A program made the translations under genes and the position numbers. DNA of 64,000 bases from Molanna angustata (lineage: Eukaryota > Arthropoda > Insecta > Trichoptera > Molannidae). Location: the NCBI GenBank assembly GCA_963576475.1, contig OY754980.1, positions 34,587,431-34,651,430 on the forward strand, read 5' to 3'. Of the stretch, positions 1 through 13,996 are shown in pieces. Numbering within the stretch: position 1 is the stretch's first letter; each line of letters opens with the position of its first letter. The notes beneath the pieces are model-generated. The model saw only the letters and a list, made by a program, of their open reading frames with translations. It searched no databases and had not been told where the DNA came from.

Positions 1-68
1 AATCTTACCAGGTCTACTTTATTTATATGCAGATAACACTGTAAACATTTCAATTAATTTTATTGCTT

Positions 69-330
69 TAGGTTTTTACTTGTGAAAATGTACTCACTTG
101 GAATGAATGAATGAATGAGGAATGCCTGACGAAGAAAATATACAAAGCTGACAGGAATGGAATAAGAGGTCCGAGGCGCCCAAGGATATTCCGAAAGACG
201 GAAATGTAAGAAATCCAAACAACAGATGAAGAGCATGCATGAATATTGACGAGTCGTTGAATGTTTGTCAATATAGAAGAATGTAGTGTTCGGTTCTATC
301 TGACTACTCCGTGAGGGACATGGCATTATT
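69..330 (+). pseudogene. LINE C-terminal remnant
   Basis: The plus strand reads, with stops, as a decayed C-terminus of a non-LTR retrotransposon. The run ECLTKKIYKADRNGIRG corresponds to EERLTKKIYMSVRDGVNSRG in the better copy at 26115-26492. The end (ccgtgagggacatgg) matches the same family's 3' end at 26480, 41050 and 62550. It has frameshifts and stops and is not functional. The family is recognised by internal comparison only. Confidence 0.45.
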
Positions 331-478
331 ATTTACATTTTGAAAACTGTTTATATAAAAGGAAGATATAAAAAATTATACTATATATTGATTCTCAGAT
401 TTCAAATTAATTCTTACACAATATTATTTTAACGTATGTACCTTTGAGCACTTGATTTAAATAAATAAATAAATAAAC

Positions 479-529
479 AAGTCGCCAGTTCTTAGAGACA
501 GATGATGATAAGTCTCACAAATCCAAATT
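479..529 (-). repeat. SINE tail fragment
   Basis: A short stretch (gtcgccagttcttagagaca and on to atccaaatt) resembles the tail half of the tRNA-derived SINEs at 51299-51475 and 63252-63406. It directly abuts the first unit of the tandem array, and the tRNA-like head is missing. Confidence 0.45.
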
Positions 530-2540
530 GAAAGTGACATCATGATATTGGGGGTATTCGTCATACTGAACTTTATATGTAAGTAACTACAGAGTAGAAT
601 TGTGTATAGTGAAAGTGACATCATGATATTGGGTGTATTCGTCATACTTAACTTTATATTATGTAAGTAAGTGCAGAGTAGAGTTGTGTGTAGTGAAAGT
701 GACATCATGATATTGGGTGTATTCGTCATACTTAACTTTATACATATTATGTAAGTAAGTGCAGAGTAGAGTTGTGTATAGTGAAAGTGACATCATGATA
801 TTAGGGGTATTCGTCATACTTAGCTTTATATTATGTGAGTAAGTGCAGAGTAGAGTTGTGTATAGTGAAAGTGACATCATGATATTGGGGGTATTCGTCA
901 TACTGAACTTTATATGTAAGTAACTACAGAGTAGAATTGTGTATAGTGAAAGTGACATCATGATATTGGGTGTATTCGTCATACTTAACTTTATATTATG
1001 TAAGTAAGTGCAGAGTAGAGTTGTGTATAGTGAAAGTGACATCATGATATTGGGGGTATTCGTCATACTGAACTTTATATGTAAGTAACTACAGAGTAGA
1101 ATTGTGTATAGTGAAAGTGACATCATGATATTGGGTGTATTCGTCATACTTAACTTTATATTATGTAAGTAAGTGCAGAGTAGAGTTGTGTATAGTGAAA
1201 GTGACATCATGATATTGGGGGTATTCGTCATACTGAACTTTATATGTAAGTAACTACAGAGTAGAGTTGTGTATAGTGAAAGTGACATCATGATATTGGG
1301 TGTATTCGTCATACTTAACTTTATATTATGTAAGTAACTGCAGAGTAGAGTTGTGTATAGTGAAAGTGACATCATGATATTGGGGGTATTCGTCATACTT
1401 AACTTTATATTATGTAAGTAAGTGCAGAGTAGAGTTGTGTATAGTGAAAGTGACATCATGATATTGGGTGTATTCGTCATACTTAACTTTATACATATTA
1501 TGTAAGTAAGTGCAGAGTAGAGTTGTGTATAGTGAAAGTGACATCATGATATTGGGTGTATTCGTCATACTTAACTTTATACATATTATGTAAGTAAGTG
1601 CAGAGTAGAGTTGTGTATAGTGAAAGTGACATCATGATATTGGGGGTATTCGTCATACTTAGCTTTATATTATGTAAGTAAGTGCAGAGTAGAGTTGTGT
1701 ATAGTGAAAGTGACATCATGATATTGGGGGTATTCGTCATACTGAACTTTATATGTAAGTAACTACAGAGTAGAGTTGTGTATAGTGAAAGTGACATCAT
1801 GATATTGGGTGTATTCGTCATACTTAACTTTATATTATGTAAGTAACTGCAGAGTAGAGTTGTGTATAGTGAAAGTGACATCATGATATTGGGGGTATTC
1901 GTCATACTTAGCTTTATATTATGTAAGTAAGTGCAGAGTAGAGTTGTGTATAGTGAAAGTGACATCATGATATTGGGGGTATTCGTCATACTGAACTTTA
2001 TATGTAAGTAACTACAGAGTAGAATTGTGTATAGTGAAAGTGACATCATGATATTGGGTGTATTCGTCATACTTAACTTTATATTATGTAGGTAAGTAAG
2101 TGCAGAGTAGAGTTGTGTATAGTGAAAGTGACATCATGATATTGGGGGTATTCGTCATACTGAACTTTATATGTAAGTAACTACAGAGTAGAGTTGTGTA
2201 TAGTGAAAGTGACATCATGATATTGGGTGTATTCGTCATACTTAACTTTATATTATGTAAGTAACTGCAGAGTAGAGTTGTGTATAGTGAAAGTGACATC
2301 ATGATATTGGGGGTATTCGTCATACTGAACTTTATATGTAAGTAACTACAGAGTAGAATTGTGTATAGTGAAAGTGACATCATGATATTGGGTGTATTCG
2401 TCATACTTAACTTTATATTATGTAAGTAAGTGCAGAGTAGAATTGTGTATAGTGAAAGTGACATCATGATATTGGGTGTATTCGTCATACTTAACTTTAT
2501 ATGTAAGTAACTGGAGAGTAGATTTGTGTATATTGAAAGG
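530..2540. repeat. Tandem array of 81/84/88-bp units
   Basis: About 24 copies of a unit starting gaaagtgacatcatgatatt. Unit starts at 530, 611, 695, 783, 867 and 948 give lengths of 81, 84, 88, 84 and 81. The 81-bp type has ctgaactttatatgtaagtaa and the 84-bp type has cttaactttatattatgtaa. Over much of the array they alternate, giving a dimer of about 165 bp. Because 81 and 84 are multiples of three, long minus-strand open frames appear; these are artefacts of the period. Confidence 0.97.
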
Positions 2541-2544
2541 TTTG

Positions 2545-4600
2545 TCATGTCACCCGGAGGTTATGTTGTTGGGGATATTTACTTGAGGTTATATTTCATC
2601 CATACACAATATTATTTACCAACAGCTTTAAAACGAATCAAAGTTCCTCAATTCTTCAAATTTATTTCACCTCAATTGATTTCAATTTAAATATTACTTT
2701 GTATTTTCAATAAATAAGCAAGTCAGGAACTACAACTAATTAACTAAATAATGAAATGGAATACCCACTGATACAACTTAACCACAAAAATTGCAAAACT
2801 AAATCAATTAACTTATATTTTTAAGGGAAAATATTTTAGAGAAAAATATTGGTTTTTCAAAAGAAAATTATTATCACAAATCTGAGTTGTGTACCTATGT
2901 ATATGAAATAATATTTCTCAGAGGGAACCTATAGCATAAAAAAATATTACGTTTATCATAACATATGTACCTATTTTCAGAACGTTGTTTTTACTATAGA
3001 ATTCACTTTAATTTGAATTAACGATAATATTAATAATCATAAACACTTCTTCATGTACACCCTGCGTTTATTGCCATATGGCAGTTTCTTCTAAATATCC
3101 AGTGTATCCAGTCCGGAGAAGCAAGAATTGCTTTAGATGTGAATACTTTTATGTAAATCAGCCACTTACTAGAGCGTTGAGTGTATTATTTTATAAGTAA
3201 TAATTTCATACCTACACTGAATATGTATGATGGTAATTTACATCAAATCTTATTTACATAGAATCCATATTTTAAATTAGACGTCACGAATCTAAGATGA
3301 GTAATACTTGAGTAAGGTTACGTTATTCGCCATAGTTTAATTCTACTTTACGAAAGCAAAAATTGTGTAATACAATTTAAAATTAGCATAAAGTTACAAA
3401 GAGCATAATGCACGCATGAAACATTCATGACAGAAGGAATAAAATAGAAGAAGCGACTAAAGAAAGGGACTCACAGCAGAATATAAATGTTAGTGAACAC
3501 AGAAGGAAGCAACAAGCTGGGAGAATTCATTTAATTCATTCCTTTCTTTGTTTTGTTTTTTTCTTTCTGTGTTTGTCCTTCTCTAACCATATTCAGTGGT
3601 ATGTACCTACCCATATACTTCCCTTAGAGCTACGAGATGCCACCTACGTACATAATATTATGAAGTCTCATTCCTAATTCAAGAAACTTTTCTCTTTCCA
3701 TATTTTGTTTCAAGGTGTTCTGCTTTCAGAAAGTCTTCATTAAGAAAAGCATTAAGAATTACTCACATACGGACATAATAAAATTGGAATATCTTGTAAA
3801 TATAATACGCTCTGCAATTTTATTTAAAAGGAAAATATCTCTATGAAATTAATATCTCTACTGTATGAAATATATTTTTTTAATTTAATTGCATCAAACA
3901 AAATGTATTTGCGTGTTATGTTTCTTTATAATAGCACGAGGAGATGCTTACCAAATCACAATCAAAAATGATAATAATCAGTATCAAAAATAATCTGTAA
4001 TGTTCTAATTCGTACTCCATCCGAAGAATTATTCAATAACTTTAATATACTTGTCGTATATGCAATGCACGCTTGTACATACATACATATACAAAATAAG
4101 ACAAACTTGACTCTACACAAACATCTAGACCTACTAGACAGACCGAACAGGCTATAATCTTTTATCCAAAATTTGTACAAACAAACTTCCTATATTTTGG
4201 AGTAAAATTCAATAATAAAGTACCACAACACTTAGACAAAACAGTTAGGTACTTGTAAACATTTAAACGAGACATACAAATTTGGAGAAAACGAAAGGGC
4301 AGAGATAACATAAAAAATAAACAAACCACATAACTACCAATTAAAAATCAGGTTCAAAACAGGTTTTTACCAAGTGAGGCAGTTCATGACAAGAGTATTA
4401 TTCTGGTATATAAACGGAAAATAATGTAATTTAAATATAATATAGTAAAAAAATATATAACTAAATAAAAAAAATGTAATATAAAATATTTTTACTATAT
4501 AATATATAATTTTGGCAAGACATAATCGAGTACATAATAAAATAATCTCATCTATCAGAATGGTGATTCTCCACATTGAGTTATACCGATGAATGAGAGT
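2545..4600. other. AT-rich stretch without genes
   Basis: No coding signal was found. The only recognisable piece is a SINE-tail fragment at 3054-3100. The rest is AT-rich, with homopolymer runs and tacctac-type words. Confidence 0.6.
3054..3100 (-). repeat. SINE tail (ttgccatatggca type)
   Basis: The segment caccctgcgtttattgccat followed by atggcagtttcttct is the reverse complement of the tail of the SINE at 29500-29690 (agaaattgccatacggcaat). Related tails occur at 5124-5172 and 45555-45612. Confidence 0.5.
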
Positions 4601-4660
4601 TGTGTTTGCGAACTAAATTTAATAAAATGTAAATTATAATTTGATGTAAAAATACTTACT

Positions 4661-4741
4661 ACTACTTTCCGTGTCCGGAACACCATCATATTGGTTGGTG
4701 CTCCGGTGGTGGAAGGATTGGCCGGCATTCTGCCGTTTCCA
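4661..4741. repeat. Dispersed repeat, copy 1 (gtgtccgg type)
   Basis: The block from tttccgtgtccggaac through ctccggtggtggaaggatt to tgccgtttcc closely resembles 5832-5902. The two copies are in the same orientation about 1.2 kb apart. The family is unknown and no ORF is supported. Confidence 0.5.
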
Positions 4742-5123
4742 AAAATAATAATCAACCATCGTGTATTTATTTGAAATAAATACGAACTAGTTCTGATCAC
4801 CTCATCACTCTGAAATGTTATGATACCTGGGAAATCCATTTTGGTTTATATAAAGCAAAAAGTACCTTTCAAGTAATATTTCTAGTTGGTAGTTACATGC
4901 AATATCAGGTGGTGGTGGTTCAGTATTGAGTGAAATCTAAAATGTGATGTAGTTGTAGAGTGTTATATTATGTAGGTAGGTACCTAACTATGTATCTACT
5001 AGACAAGCTGTTCAAAAATGATGTTCCCGGGAAGGGTTACAGGGGTTCCAAAATATTTTCTTTACAAGTAAACATTAATTTTAATTTTTATATTATTTTT
5101 CTTCATATATAGGTAATAATTTG

Positions 5124-5172
5124 TACAACGGCGGGTTTATTGCCATGAGGCAATTTTTTCTAACCAACCAAA
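5124..5172 (-). repeat. SINE tail fragment
   Basis: The run gcgggtttattgccatgagg followed by caattttttctaaccaacc is the reverse complement of the tail of the SINE at 29500-29690. No tRNA-like head is attached. Confidence 0.45.
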
Positions 5173-5179
5173 GCGAGAT

Positions 5180-6700
5180 GAGGCCATAAATAGTGTAGTG
5201 ATAGGTAGGTACATTTAATTCATAACAAAAAACATCAGAATGATAAATACGTAACATTATTAAATATAAAATCACAACATCAAAGAAAGGAGGGAGAAAG
5301 AGGTTGTAGGATGTGAGAGAAGATGGGGAAGGATTGTCAATTTAAATTTATTAAATAAGTATAACAGCTTTAGTCTTTTTTAAAGTTGAATCGATTGAGA
5401 CACCTTAATATCATCACTTTAGGCGATCCATAGTCTTAATTATTGTATTTCAAAAGAGGAACTGAAAAATTCAATTGACAATCTACATTTTTATTGATGT
5501 GTTAAATGGGCCATGTACATATGTATTTGAGTTCCTAACTAAAGATTCATAAAGACAGTGAAGTTGCTGTTACTGAATCAATGCATCAATCTTACCTACC
5601 ATAGGTTCAGTAGTAAACTTTCATAATATTTAATTTTTTGTATTTTTAAGTTGTATATTATATACCTACCTACATGTGCTATGATGAATATTATAAATGG
5701 TATGACAAAATAAATAGAATTATTTATTTATTTACGGCAACTTGCCTTTTACACACATGAACAACAATTACACACATTGAAAAACAAAAAGAAAATTTAA
5801 ATAATCATAAACATACCTACTTTCTTTCTTTCTTTTTCGTGTCCGGATAAACTGGAGTGGTTGTCCGGTGGGGAAAGGATTTGCCGACCGAAGTCGTTTC
5901 CAGGGGGCGCCAGATTTCTTGTTTGATTCATTTAATTTCTTTGTTTAAAACTATATTTTTTACTGTTCTATTTCTTCTCTTATGTAGTTTCTTATATTTA
6001 TTATGGTCATCAAAGCAATCTTTCGTGGAAACATACCTACTTAAAAAGATAAAAAGAAAAACTATATAAAAAAATTTATAACAATAAAAGTAAATTTTAG
6101 AAGATAGGTATATATTAAGTAAGCGGAAAAAAAATACAATTTGTAATAAATATTCTTCTTATTTCAATACACAGTACCTAATAGTTTGTATGGGGTTCCG
6201 TCAAAGAATGGTAGATAAATTTATTATGGTTTCGGAGTAAAAAAAAATATAAGGAGCCACTGTACTAGACGTAGATTCTAGTACCTACTGTAATGTATGA
6301 AGGTAGGTCTATCGGTATGAGAAGTGTGACGCCTTAACATTACACAATACATCAAGTGGCGCGCATACGTCAAACCATTTTGTCATAGGAAATATATGAC
6401 ACAACCATCTTACATAATTTCGTGTAACTGTATGTTTGTTTATCCGTTTAACCCTGCTAAAATCAACCATCACTTTATCAAGAGGCAGGTAGAATATAAT
6501 ATGATTATAAGCGGTGTAATTCGCGTAATGCTGCTTATGGCGCACCTATCGCAAAATTCAAATTTCGGAAAAAATAAACTTAAAATGTATTTCTTTGAAT
6601 TGAATAATGCCGGATTCACTGTCAAATGAATACAGTTAAAATATTATGTACTATGGGTATTAGGGGCGCACAGAACAACAACTCTCCAATCCATTTGAAA
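5180..6700. other. No gene seen; one dispersed repeat
   Basis: AT-rich. Apart from the gtgtccgg repeat at 5832-5902 I see nothing that can be named. Short open frames on both strands lack family features. Confidence 0.5.
5832..5902. repeat. Dispersed repeat, copy 2 (gtgtccgg type)
   Basis: Second copy of the 4661-4741 repeat (tttttcgtgtccggataa, then gttgtccggtggggaaagga and gtcgtttcca). It is followed by a GC-rich gggggcgcc not present in copy 1. Confidence 0.5.
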
Positions 6701-6789
6701 CCCTCAACAGCCTACGACAGCGAGATTCTTGAACATTGAACATGTCTTCTGATCAACGCAGCTCTCGAAAAAACAATCACGGATCAAAC

Positions 6790-6975
6790 ATGACTACTAG
6801 AGGTAACCTCTTCTTCAAGTCGGTTCAACATCTCGCCAATACAGATGATATTGATATCATCGGACTATTTTAAGCTACCCGTGAAGCATTAGAACAAAAA
6901 ATCAAAGATAATGGGACTCATCGATAATGAAGACAAAATGAAATTCAGTCTAGTACCATACAAGTTTTTGACAAA
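6790..6975 (+). pseudogene. LINE reverse transcriptase remnant (motif C region)
   Basis: The plus strand reads NLFFKSVQHLANTDDIDIIG, resembling the YADDIDIIG catalytic motif C of LINE reverse transcriptases. Here YADD has become NTDD. It is followed by ATREALEQKIKDNG, as expected for the helix after motif C. A stop interrupts the frame and no upstream RT motifs are seen. It is a short dead fragment. Confidence 0.5.
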
Positions 6976-7189
6976 AAAATGTATTGTACAAGTATATTCC
7001 TTCTAGCAGGTAAACATTACATGCAGAGAGTCATAAATAACATTTTTCTGTCATTTCTGACGGGTTATAACTAGTTTGTTTTTCATTGTTACCTAGGTTT
7101 GTATCTTGCCATCATTTCACTTGGTGTAATAGGCCGCCACATACTTCTACATCGTGTGGATGTCGCAGACTGATCGTTAAGTTTTGCAG

Positions 7190-7432
7190 TTCAAGATGTG
7201 TCCAAGAAAAGCCCGTCCTTTCAGTTCCTCCCATCTCTTCAGGCATTTCAATACTTCTCGTCCCTTAAGTAGATACCTCCCGTTCTTTCAGAAGGTAGGT
7301 ACCTTCCGTCCCTTCAGTACCTCCGGTCTCTTGAGTACCTCTCTTCTCTTCTGTACCTACCTCCCTTCAGTTTCTCCCGTCTCTTCCATCCCATCAGGCC
7401 CTTCAGTAACTCCCATCCCTTGAGTACGAGAG
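7190..7432. repeat. Degenerate pyrimidine-rich tandem repeat
   Basis: Repeats of roughly 20-26 bp with the core ccttcagtacctcccgtctc recur imperfectly about ten times. The plus strand is strongly C+T biased. Apparent open frames here are low-complexity. Confidence 0.7.
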
Positions 7433-7434
7433 TA

Positions 7435-7990
7435 GAATTGTCAAAATTGCAAAGACAGAATACCCAACAATTATTTAGACCTGCGAAGATATAGAAGAAC
7501 ATTTGGACCTCCTTCTACCAAAGTAGTCCACCTTCACAAGACATAGAGAAGAATAAGAAACAAAAAAATAAATTCAAAACCCATTCCAGGTAAATGCTTG
7601 ACAACTCACTTAATTTTCATCGCAATCGGATGAACGGTTTCGGATCGGTAACGGAATGTAACTTGACTATTCATACTTGATTATAATTTTTATTTAATAT
7701 TAATTATTGTATGTAGAGATAATTAAAATATTTTCTTCGAATTTTGTGTCATATCCCTCCAACGTTTTTTTGTTCTGATAAAGGATCTGATCATCTCGTC
7801 ATCAGTTGACATTCCAAATATCCTGGCTCTGCAACACGAGAAATGAAATGACTAACTAGGGATAAACCGGATGATTTTCGTTCTAAACAAAAGTCCACCA
7901 AACCAATGGATTGATTACAATCAACTACGTGTTGTGTATCATGTAGGTACATAGGTACTATATATTATATGTATGACACACATACATAGA
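7435..7990. other. No gene seen
   Basis: AT-rich intergenic-like sequence with no recognisable element. Confidence 0.5.
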
Positions 7991-7994
7991 TTAC

Positions 7995-8052
7995 TAGCGA
8001 CAGATGTGCGGATATGCATTGACTCATAAAAAAGGAAGCACGAAACATGCGT
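7995..8052. repeat. Dispersed repeat (ataaaaagaagcac family)
   Basis: The string gcgacagatgtgcgg, then ttgactcataaaaaaggaag and cacgaaacatgcgtg, resembles 42560-42630 and 52845-52925. The shared core is ataaaaagaagcacgacacatgygtg in two parts. Unknown family. Confidence 0.4.
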
Positions 8053-8062
8053 GACACACACA

Positions 8063-8117
<55 letters not shown>

Positions 8118-8124
8118 ACACACT
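8053..8124. repeat. (CA)n microsatellite
   Basis: A run of CA dinucleotides, interrupted twice by cata. Confidence 0.97.
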
Positions 8125-8294
8125 AGGTAACATTTATAATGGGCGGCGAATTTCATTGCTTTATATATTACTCGGCTCTAACGATACACTGAAAACAATG
8201 ATAATATAAAATAGTGGACGCACTATTCTAGACCGCTGCCTCACAGTGTGACCAGCCAATTATTATTTTAATAACTTGATTAGACGATGATTAG

Positions 8295-8520
<226 letters not shown>

Positions 8521-8611
8521 ATATTTGATGTTTTCACGGGTGAAATATGTTATAATATTTTTATCTCGGTTTTCCCGTGTCAGTAGGTCTTGACTAAGAC
8601 CATTTGTCTTC

Positions 8612-8638
8612 CGACGTTTCGCCTGAATATCACCAGGC
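8612..8638 (-). ncRNA. Hammerhead-ribozyme-like motif in PLE end
   Basis: Read on the minus strand: CTGGTGA, a short stem segment TATTCAGGC, GAAAC, then GTC. PLE termini are known to carry hammerhead motifs with very short stem III. The second core position group differs from canonical CTGATGA, so activity is uncertain. Confidence 0.45.
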
Positions 8639-8738
8639 ATTTTCAAGGACTTAACGAAAAGCACGCGCGCGACACACGTCTACTCACACTGAAAGCTCAC
8701 CGTCAAGTGACTCGTAGCGTACAAGATGGCCGCTTATG

Positions 8739-9290
8739 TTAAATATTGTTAGCGCGACGTGATTGGCTCCTTGTGACACGCCCACCTGCTGTCGTGTTCG
8801 TTGGTAATAATATTTTATCATTATTTTTGTGTTGTGATTTATTGTTAATTTTAGTTGTGACAATAATATTATTATTGTTGTGTTTTGGGGTTATTTTCGC
8901 TATGGTATTATTAATATTATTATTGTATTGTTTGTCATATAAAATGTTCTTCCAGGTACTAGGCAAACGAACTCCGTCGTCCCGATTGTTCATTATATCC
9001 CTTCTCTTATATATTTCTATAGCTTCCCTGTAAATTCTGAGAGGTTCACTGTTTAAACTTGCTATTATTTTTGAATGGTCAAAATCTATTGTATGTCCTT
9101 CTGTGAGCGAGTGTTGTACAAGTGAGGATGTAAGTTTTTTGTTTCTCATGTCGACTCTGTGCTCCGCTATTCGTGCTTCAACTTTTCGATTGGTTCTTCC
9201 TACATAAGTCTTATTGCACGATCCGCACGGTATTTCATATACTCCATGAGCTTCAAGTGGAATGATGTCTTTCGGGTTTCTTAGAAAGGT
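8739..9290 (-). pseudogene. PLE protein, C-terminal piece
   Basis: Encodes the end of the GIY-YIG endonuclease region (around MRNKKLTSSLVQHSLTEGHT), then an Asn-rich basic tail ending SQSRRANNI. The frame is continuous here. The fuller copy at 18394-20652 breaks at the equivalent point because of one extra T near 18443. The N-terminal part and reverse transcriptase are absent; the frame runs into the TA array. Confidence 0.85.
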
Positions 9291-10926
<1,636 letters not shown>

Positions 10927-10950
10927 ATTGTCGGCCCAAAGTGGGGCAGG
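10927..10950 (+). promoter_or_regulatory. Putative primer-binding site
   Basis: Immediately after the left LTR, tcggcccaaagtggggcag resembles the tRNA-Lys-complementary primer sites of insect Ty3/gypsy elements. It is not a perfect match to the pattern I know, so the tRNA identity is tentative. Confidence 0.4.
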
Positions 10951-13522
10951 ATTTTTTAAAAAATTGAAGAGCGCGGACTATTAGGATTTAAATTCCATTT
11001 GTATTTTTTATTTTTATTGATTGTAAGACTGGCGCCCATTCTATAACTCTTTTTAAAGTCAGATGTTTGTGTGGGACAGATTAGTGTTTGTAGAGAACGT
11101 AAAATTGATAATTAGTTCGTGTACTTTGTGGTAGCGATTCCTTTCCTTCCTTAAACCCATCCTTAATCTGAGGACTGCGCAGAATCCATCGTCATGAAAG
11201 CCGAGCTGTGAGATTATATTCAGGAGATGACCAGAAGTCAACCAAACTATTTCTAGAAAGTGTGGAAGAGCCCATTATGACCAATCTTATTCGAGAAATA
11301 CCATTCAAGAAATCTACTCAACCAGGTTGTATTGTAAACTAATAAATAATTAAATGTCGTGAGGACTATAACATAAAAATTCACATTCTTTTCAGTACAA
11401 AACTTGAGTTGTCATCAATTATTATTAATGTCTATTTTTTGTAAATCTATAAATTGATTAGAATTATTTTTCTGATTTCATAATTAAAATGTCACATTTT
11501 AACTGAACATACATAATGAGAGTATCAAATTTTTATAATTGAAACTGTCTTCAAAAAGCATCAGGTTGTATAATTTTAAATTTGTCGTTGGACTGTGCTA
11601 AATGTTATTTCATGTTTGGTTTGCATTTTTAATGTTGAATACCTATGTTATAGATAAAAAAAATATGAATCTTTATAAGCGTTGTAATTTCCTTTTTGCT
11701 AACATACAACATAGTATACATTTTTCTTGGGTCGGTCATAAAATTTGAACTTGTAAAAAATAATTATAAAAATCATATGTTAGGTAGAAATTAATTAGGA
11801 GATTGTTGTGGTAATTAACAAAAAGAAGTCTGTCTGATACCTGCATAGAATCAACATTGTTGCATGGCAGTTAATATTTTTTCTTCTAACAAGTGAAAAA
11901 TAATCAATGTCTTTTTTAAATAATGATATTATTGTTATAATACTCTTCCATAATAATAAAAAGTTTTCTTAATTCATGTAAAATCAATATAATTAAAAGG
12001 AAATGGTGTTTTAAAACAATTTGAGTTTTTATTCTCTGTGGGGAACATGTGTTTTTTTTTTCTCAATTTTAATGTTAAAGTTCATCTATGTTGTATAAAA
12101 TAATAACTGAAAATGTTCTTTTAAATTGAATCTCAAATCAATGTGTGCTATAGGGAGTTTTGTTTATGATTGTAATGAATATGCAATTAAATATTTTCAC
12201 TTTTACAGATGGAAAGTGTTGGTGAATTCTATGAAATATTTTTTTGGGAATGCTGAATTTGAATCTGCTGTATAATCACAAAAAATCAAGGCTCGGAGAG
12301 ATGATATTTCTATATGGATTTTGGTCTATTTCTTATTTAAGGTATTCCATGTTTATTAATTTGGTCTGACATAAACTTATGATGTAATATTGTCATCTCT
12401 GAGAATGATTTAGTTTGAATTTACCAAATGTAATGTTGCTTCTTGATGATAATAACTTCATTTTTATATGGAAATGAGTCTTGTTTCTATTATGAATAAA
12501 TTGTTTAATGTTTCATATTATATTTATGTTGTCTAATGTGTGGTACACAGTATCGACCTACAACAACATGTTACGCTGGTTATTCAATAGAAATTAATGT
12601 TAATAATTCAGAAATGTTATGGAACTCATCGTTCAAATGATAGAATCTTTTATGTATAACAATACACTTTTTGTATAATCTATTTGACATTTTACTGACT
12701 ATAATCATTATAGCTTATTTTAGAAATGATTAACAATCATTAAAATTAATGTTGAGGAAATAATACTGTTTTAAAGTTAAAATAAATGAAAATTAATTAT
12801 ATTCTTTTGTCAAAAGTGTAATTAACGCCATCTATACGGCGGGAGGAAAACTTATGTAGTTGCATGACTACTCGTGCTGCAACTAAATAGTTGGTTCTAA
12901 GTTATGAAATAATTGTAATTGTTAGATATGATTGTATATTAATGGGAATAATGCGGTGTATACTAATATGTTAATTTTATAAAGAAACTCTTCTTTTTTT
13001 TTGTAATTGTCATACACATTACAAAGATTATTGTTTTCGGTACAAATAATTAATCATGCTGTATCAAATCATCCTATATTGTGAGTAATAAGCTGATGTT
13101 ATAAAATCATTCGTACGTTTCGGTACTTTCTTTTGACATTTCCACAATATAAAATTTCTTTAAAAATGGAACGTATAGATGACGAGTCAATTACGGGGAT
13201 GAAATTATATTACGGTGTAGTGCGGTGTCGGATTTTTGGATAGGCTTTGGATGGACAGATTTCAGTTTAATAATCTTGTTCAGCCTTGGGTGTTCAACTG
13301 TTTGGCATTGGGCGCACTGTGATGATTTCTATTTTTGTACTTGAACAAATGGCGAACAAATCCAACATTATGCTTTTAAATTTGATTAATTTGATTTTGA
13401 AATCAACTTTCTTAGGAATGTAATTTTTAATTGATTAATACTCTGCTTAAAGTTTTGAAGTAGTTACTTAGTTTTGAATTTGTAGCTTTATGAAAATTAT
13501 AAATTGATGATTTCATCAAAGT
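10951..13522. other. LTR element interior without ORFs
   Basis: AT-rich, full of stops on both strands. No gag, protease or reverse transcriptase motif could be seen. This is where gag-pol would be expected. Confidence 0.6.
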
Positions 13523-13996
13523 ATGCTGCTACGTTATATGAATGGTACTGTAAATATCTCAACAGGATATACACCTTATTTTCTTTTTCACGGTCGTGAA
13601 CAAATTCTGTCAGGTGAGATGCATCAAAGGTATCAACCTGGACCCATCTCAGTAGATGACATGCAAATAGAAAAGCCCCATGATTATGCTGAAATGCTAG
13701 ATGAATTAAGAATTATTTTTTTTGAAGTTCAGAAGAATCTTATGTCAGCTTTTAAACGCAATGCCACTTTGTATAACAAAAATAGGGTCGAACGCTCTTA
13801 TAATGTAGGTGACTTTGTCTACCGGAGAAATTTTGTAAACTCCAAAGGCGCTGAATTCTTTTCGTCAAAATTAGCTCCACGCTTTGTTAGAAACAAAATT
13901 ATAGCAAAAATATCACCTGTAGTTTATACATTAGCGAATGAACAAAATAAGTCTGTAGGGAACTTTCACATTAAGGATCTCTTAAAACCAGATTAA
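13523..13996 (+). CDS. Integrase C-terminal fragment (Ty3/gypsy)
   Basis: A 157-aa open frame. Near residues 8-28 it reads NGTVNISTGYTPYFLFHGRE, the end of the integrase core where gypsy elements have STGYTPF-LFGRE. Near residues 95-100 is YNVGDFVYRR, then KLAPRFVR, SPVVYTLAN and HIKDLLKPD, the typical integrase C-terminal SH3-like order. The DDE catalytic residues and zinc finger lie upstream and are missing. The ATG is probably accidental. It marks the element as Ty3/gypsy and plus-oriented. Confidence 0.85.
   Translation: MLLRYMNGTVNISTGYTPYFLFHGREQILSGEMHQRYQPGPISVDDMQIEKPHDYAEMLDELRIIFFEVQKNLMSAFKRNATLYNKNRVERSYNVGDFVYRRNFVNSKGAEFFSSKLAPRFVRNKIIAKISPVVYTLANEQNKSVGNFHIKDLLKPD

Noticed and set aside
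659..2070. Long minus-strand open frames of repeated MTNTPNIMMSLSLYT peptides
   Set aside because: They are produced by the tandem units whose length is a multiple of three. There is no family resemblance and the frame breaks at the 88-bp units.
530..2540. CRISPR array
   Set aside because: Units are continuous without unique spacers, and the genome is eukaryotic.
7939..8156. Open frames encoding Cys-Val repeats
   Set aside because: Translation of the (CA)n microsatellite.
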